Source of the DNA: Rhinopithecus roxellana
Taxonomy: Eukaryota; Chordata; Mammalia; Primates; Cercopithecidae
Direction of reading: 5' to 3'
DNA length: 64,000 nucleotides
NCBI RefSeq assembly: GCF_007565055.1
Contig: NC_044558.1
Coordinates: 125,166,235 to 125,230,234 of the forward strand
The notes under the pieces were generated by a model. That model searched no databases and was not told the DNA's origin. It saw only the letters and a program-made list of their open reading frames with translations. Below, piece after piece: positions 61,216-64,000 of this stretch (positions are counted from its first letter, which is position 1; each line of letters starts with the position of its first letter). A program made the position numbers and the translations under genes.

Positions 61216-61567
61216 CGTATTAGTCCATTCTCACACTGCTAATAAAGACACATCCAAGACTGGGTAATTTATAAAGGAAAGAGGTTTAATTAACTCACAG
61301 TTCCACATGACTAGAGAAGTCTCACAATCATGGTGGAAGGCGGAGGAGCAAAGTCACGTCTTACAGGAAAAGACATCATGGGAAGATAACACCTCTTTAT
61401 AAAACCATCAGATCTTGTGAGATTTATTCGCTATCATGAGAACAGCACAGGAAAGACTCGCCCCCATGATTCAATTACCTCCTACCCGGTCCCTCCTATG
61501 GCACATGGCAATTATGGGAGCTATAATTCAAGATGAGATTTGAGTGAGAACACAACCAAACCATTTA
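61216..61567 (-). mobile_element. MaLR solo LTR (MST/THE1-like)
   Basis: The minus strand is a complete MST/THE1-type LTR of 352 bp. On + it reads gtattagtccattctcacac at its start and ends with accaaacca then ttta. A perfect 5-bp target duplication, aatga, lies at 61211-61215 and 61568-61572, as expected for ERVL-MaLR insertions. Confidence 0.93.
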
Positions 61568-61793
61568 AATGAAGATGTCAATTTTTGGTGTCATATTACT
61601 TCTAGCCACTCACTATTAAACAAAAAGAAAACAGTTCACTCCATATAGCATTCACCTTTTGATAGATTATTTAAATTCTCATATCCCAAGGAAAAATGCG
61701 TAGTTTTACTCATGAGCTATTGCAATATATTGCTAAAATTACTGTAATAGTTTAATCTACTGAATTTATTTGAATATATCTCTCTATATCAGA

Positions 61794-61813
61794 GATAGAT
61801 AGATAGATAGATA
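61794..61813. repeat. (GATA)n microsatellite
   Basis: Five GATA/AGAT units, followed by an interrupted continuation. Confidence 0.9.
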
Positions 61814-61820
61814 ATAGATA

Positions 61821-62929
61821 TCAAATTACATTGACCTTATAAAAAGGTGTAGTATGGATTTGTAATTGATTTTTATTTCCTAGGACAAGAAAGAGGAGGA
61901 TTTTTTGCTACTTATTTATATTTATAGGTCAACTGTCTACTGTATTTAAATTTTGTATTAGTCTGTCTTACAGATGGTCTCTCAAGACATTACATTTCCT
62001 CCAAATAATGTATGTAATCATTGAATTTATTTTTTAAAAGTAGTTCCAAATTAGTTTTCTAATATTTTAACATCTAATTTTTATTGTCTAATTAGTATTC
62101 TCTAATTATGAGTTTTCTCCAGATATAAGCTTCACCTTTCACCTGGTATACAAAGGACCAGATCAGATCAGTCAGTGGAGACTTACACAGACAATAATTA
62201 TCCCACTGGGACTGCAATGAATACTCAAGTGAAATACCAGGCCAATTTTGGTAAAAAGAATTTTAGAACAAATCCTCACAGAACTCGTCAATGTCTGCTT
62301 TTCAACTTTCTGAAATTCCTCAAGAGATCTTTTGTTACACTTCTGCTAGTAGCAGTGTTAGAGCAAATAGGGTACAATACGTTTTTCATTATTTTAACCT
62401 ATGAAGAGAATGTTAAGTCCTCAAGGACAAGCATGTAAAAAATAGACATGATATTATTTTGATTAAACCTATGTTTTAAGAGAAGATTCTTGGGGAAATA
62501 CAAAAAAGCTTGTCCATATTAATAGTAGAGTCAAATTACGAGAGGACAACTTCATGATAAATAATCCTTAAAAGATACTGGGGAAACCAGGGAATAAAAA
62601 GAGTTTGAATAACTGTTAGTCTCCACCTACAAAAGATGTACACAGCTATAAAATTTACTTGAAAATATCCAGTATGCTATAAAAATAATTTATTTATATA
62701 GATTTATTATAATTTGAGTCAAAATTCCAATAGGGTTCTTTAAAATGTAAGTTAACAAAAAGATTTAATCAGAGAACAAAAAAGAAAAACCAGTAGCATA
62801 TCCACAAATCCACAAAAATCTTACTTATGAAAGAGCTTTCATTGTGTTTCCATTTGGCAAATTAAAGAATACCAGTATCTATCTAGCGCTGGCACAATTA
62901 TTGTCAAGATGAAAAAAATAAAAGATTGT
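61821..62929. other. Unassigned AT-rich DNA with one short open frame
   Basis: No repeat recognised. An 87-codon + strand frame (62175-62438) has no family signature, although its middle contains a hydrophobic stretch (about residues 51-75). Nothing supports it as a gene. Confidence 0.45.
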
Positions 62930-64000
62930 TCCCATTTTATGCCAAAAACTAAAAGCAACCCACATAGAAAAAAAGTAAGTCCATGTGGCTTAAAACACAA
63001 AAGATAAAACATTTAGAAGACAATATAAAAATCCTTCTAACATTATTAAACCATAAATACAGTAATTTTTAAATTAAGCTTTTTCTTAATTAAAATATAC
63101 TAAAGGAAAATAAAAGACACAGACTGAAAGTTATTAATTACATATATACCTTAAAATGAATTGATTCCAGGATATAAAAATAATTTGTTCAATAATAAGC
63201 AAATAGACCAACTGAAAAAATAATCTAAAATGTAAATATAGGTTGTTTATAAGAAGAAAAAAAACCACAAATAACTATAGCCATCATTTATTAGGAAAAT
63301 TGAAATTAAAATTTCAATGAAGGCTGGGCACGGTGGCTCACGCCAGTAATCCTAGCACTTTGGGAGGCCGAGGCAGGTGGATCACCTGAGGTCAGGAGTT
63401 CGAGACCAGCCTGGTCAACATAGTGAAAATCCATCTCTACTAAAAACACAAAATTAGCTGGGCATGGTGGCGGGCACCTATAATCCCAGCTGCTAGGGAG
63501 GCTGAAGTAGCAGAATCGCTTGAATCCAGGGGGCAGAGGTTGCAGTGAGCCAAAATTCTACCGCTTCACTCCCACCTAGGCAAAAGAGTGAAACCCGTCT
63601 CAAAAAAAAAAAAAAAAAAAATTCAATGAAATACCATTTTTGCAGCAATTTAATTGACAATTCTTAAATATTTGACAATACTATACTGGTAAAATATGAA
63701 GCAATACATGTTTCATATGGTATAGTGGAAGTGCATAGCATATTGAAAATAGTTTGCCTTTTTGGTAATATGCATATGTTACAACCCAGAAATACTTGCA
63801 TACTCCAGAAAAATGCTTTTATTTGTATCAGAAATGTATATAAGCAGCATTGTCTATGATAGAAAAAAATATGAACTTAAATGTTCATCAACAGGAGAAC
63901 GAATAAATACATTATGAAATAGTCACATTGTGAACTGCTGTGACTATAAAGTTGAATGAATTGTAGTTATCCACATTTTTATGGTCCAATCAGGAAAGAG
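62930..64000 (+). mobile_element. Old L1 (L1M-like) ORF2 C-terminal region, split by an Alu, running off the window
   Basis: Diverged + strand L1 sequence appears on both sides of the Alu. It includes the ORF2 C-terminal region after 63631 (cagaaatgtatataagcagc near 63830 and ttcatcaacaggagaacgaa near 63885). Frames are fully decayed. Confidence 0.6.
63322..63620 (+). mobile_element. Alu element (AluS-like), plus strand
   Basis: Full-length Alu with a pure A tail (63602-63620). The target duplication is tttcaatgaa (63312-63321) and attcaatgaa (63621-63630). Confidence 0.96.

Noticed and set aside
62175..62438. 87-codon frame with a hydrophobic segment in repeat-free DNA
   Set aside because: No family signature, splice context or neighbouring exon. 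Length is within chance expectation.

Overview
This window is primate, almost certainly human, intergenic DNA. Its AT-rich sequence is packed with LINE-1 (L1PA-like and older L1M-like) copies, Alu elements of several ages, MaLR/ERVL/ERV1 LTRs, and fossil DNA transposons (Tigger1, MER2-like, MER1-like). I see no protein-coding gene with credible exons, no tRNA or rRNA gene, no CRISPR array and no operon structure. Nearly every long open frame is an L1 ORF1/ORF2 remnant, an Alu read in a chance frame, or low-complexity purine sequence. Family names come from recognising the sequences; no repeat library was run, so subfamily labels are approximate.

Layout. 1-2520: an L1 3' end (+) sitting in an older minus-strand L1 that also carries an Alu. 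2521-9790: mostly unassigned AT-rich DNA with a (TA)18 tract, a 135-bp near-identical direct duplication (7198-7332 and 8975-9109) and old L1-like debris. 9790-10271: a MaLR-type LTR holding a 124-bp L1 tail. 10844-16170: a full-length Tigger1 broken into five pieces by an L1, an LTR, an Alu and a 1.3-kb simple-sequence block that includes about 1 kb of almost pure purine. 16350-28620: an older + strand L1 split by a full-length L1PA-like copy (18212-24441), a MER2-like transposon and an opposite-strand L1 piece. 28621-37486: MER1-like element, three Alus, a MIR, and two more old L1 segments. 37502-42757: one L1 insertion with its 5' half inverted (twin priming). 42773-45640: old L1, Alu, ERV1-like and MLT-like LTRs. 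45958-52117: a second near-full-length L1PA-like copy. 52118-64000: L1 and Alu pieces, three LTRs of MaLR/ERVL type, and old L1 at the right edge.

How parts relate. Target-site duplications, split elements and element ages give an insertion order: old L1M, Tigger1 and MER2-like elements first, then MaLR/ERVL LTRs, then L1PA-like copies and Alus. The three L1PA-like copies are close relatives with recognisable 5' UTR promoters and a YY1 core site near the start, but each has disrupted ORF2, so none should be autonomous.

No new gene system is visible. The strongest observations are structural: a twin-primed L1 whose inverted arm reaches the very start of the L1 RNA, the 1-kb polypurine tract lodged inside Tigger1, the recent-looking 135-bp duplication, and candidate L1 3' transductions.
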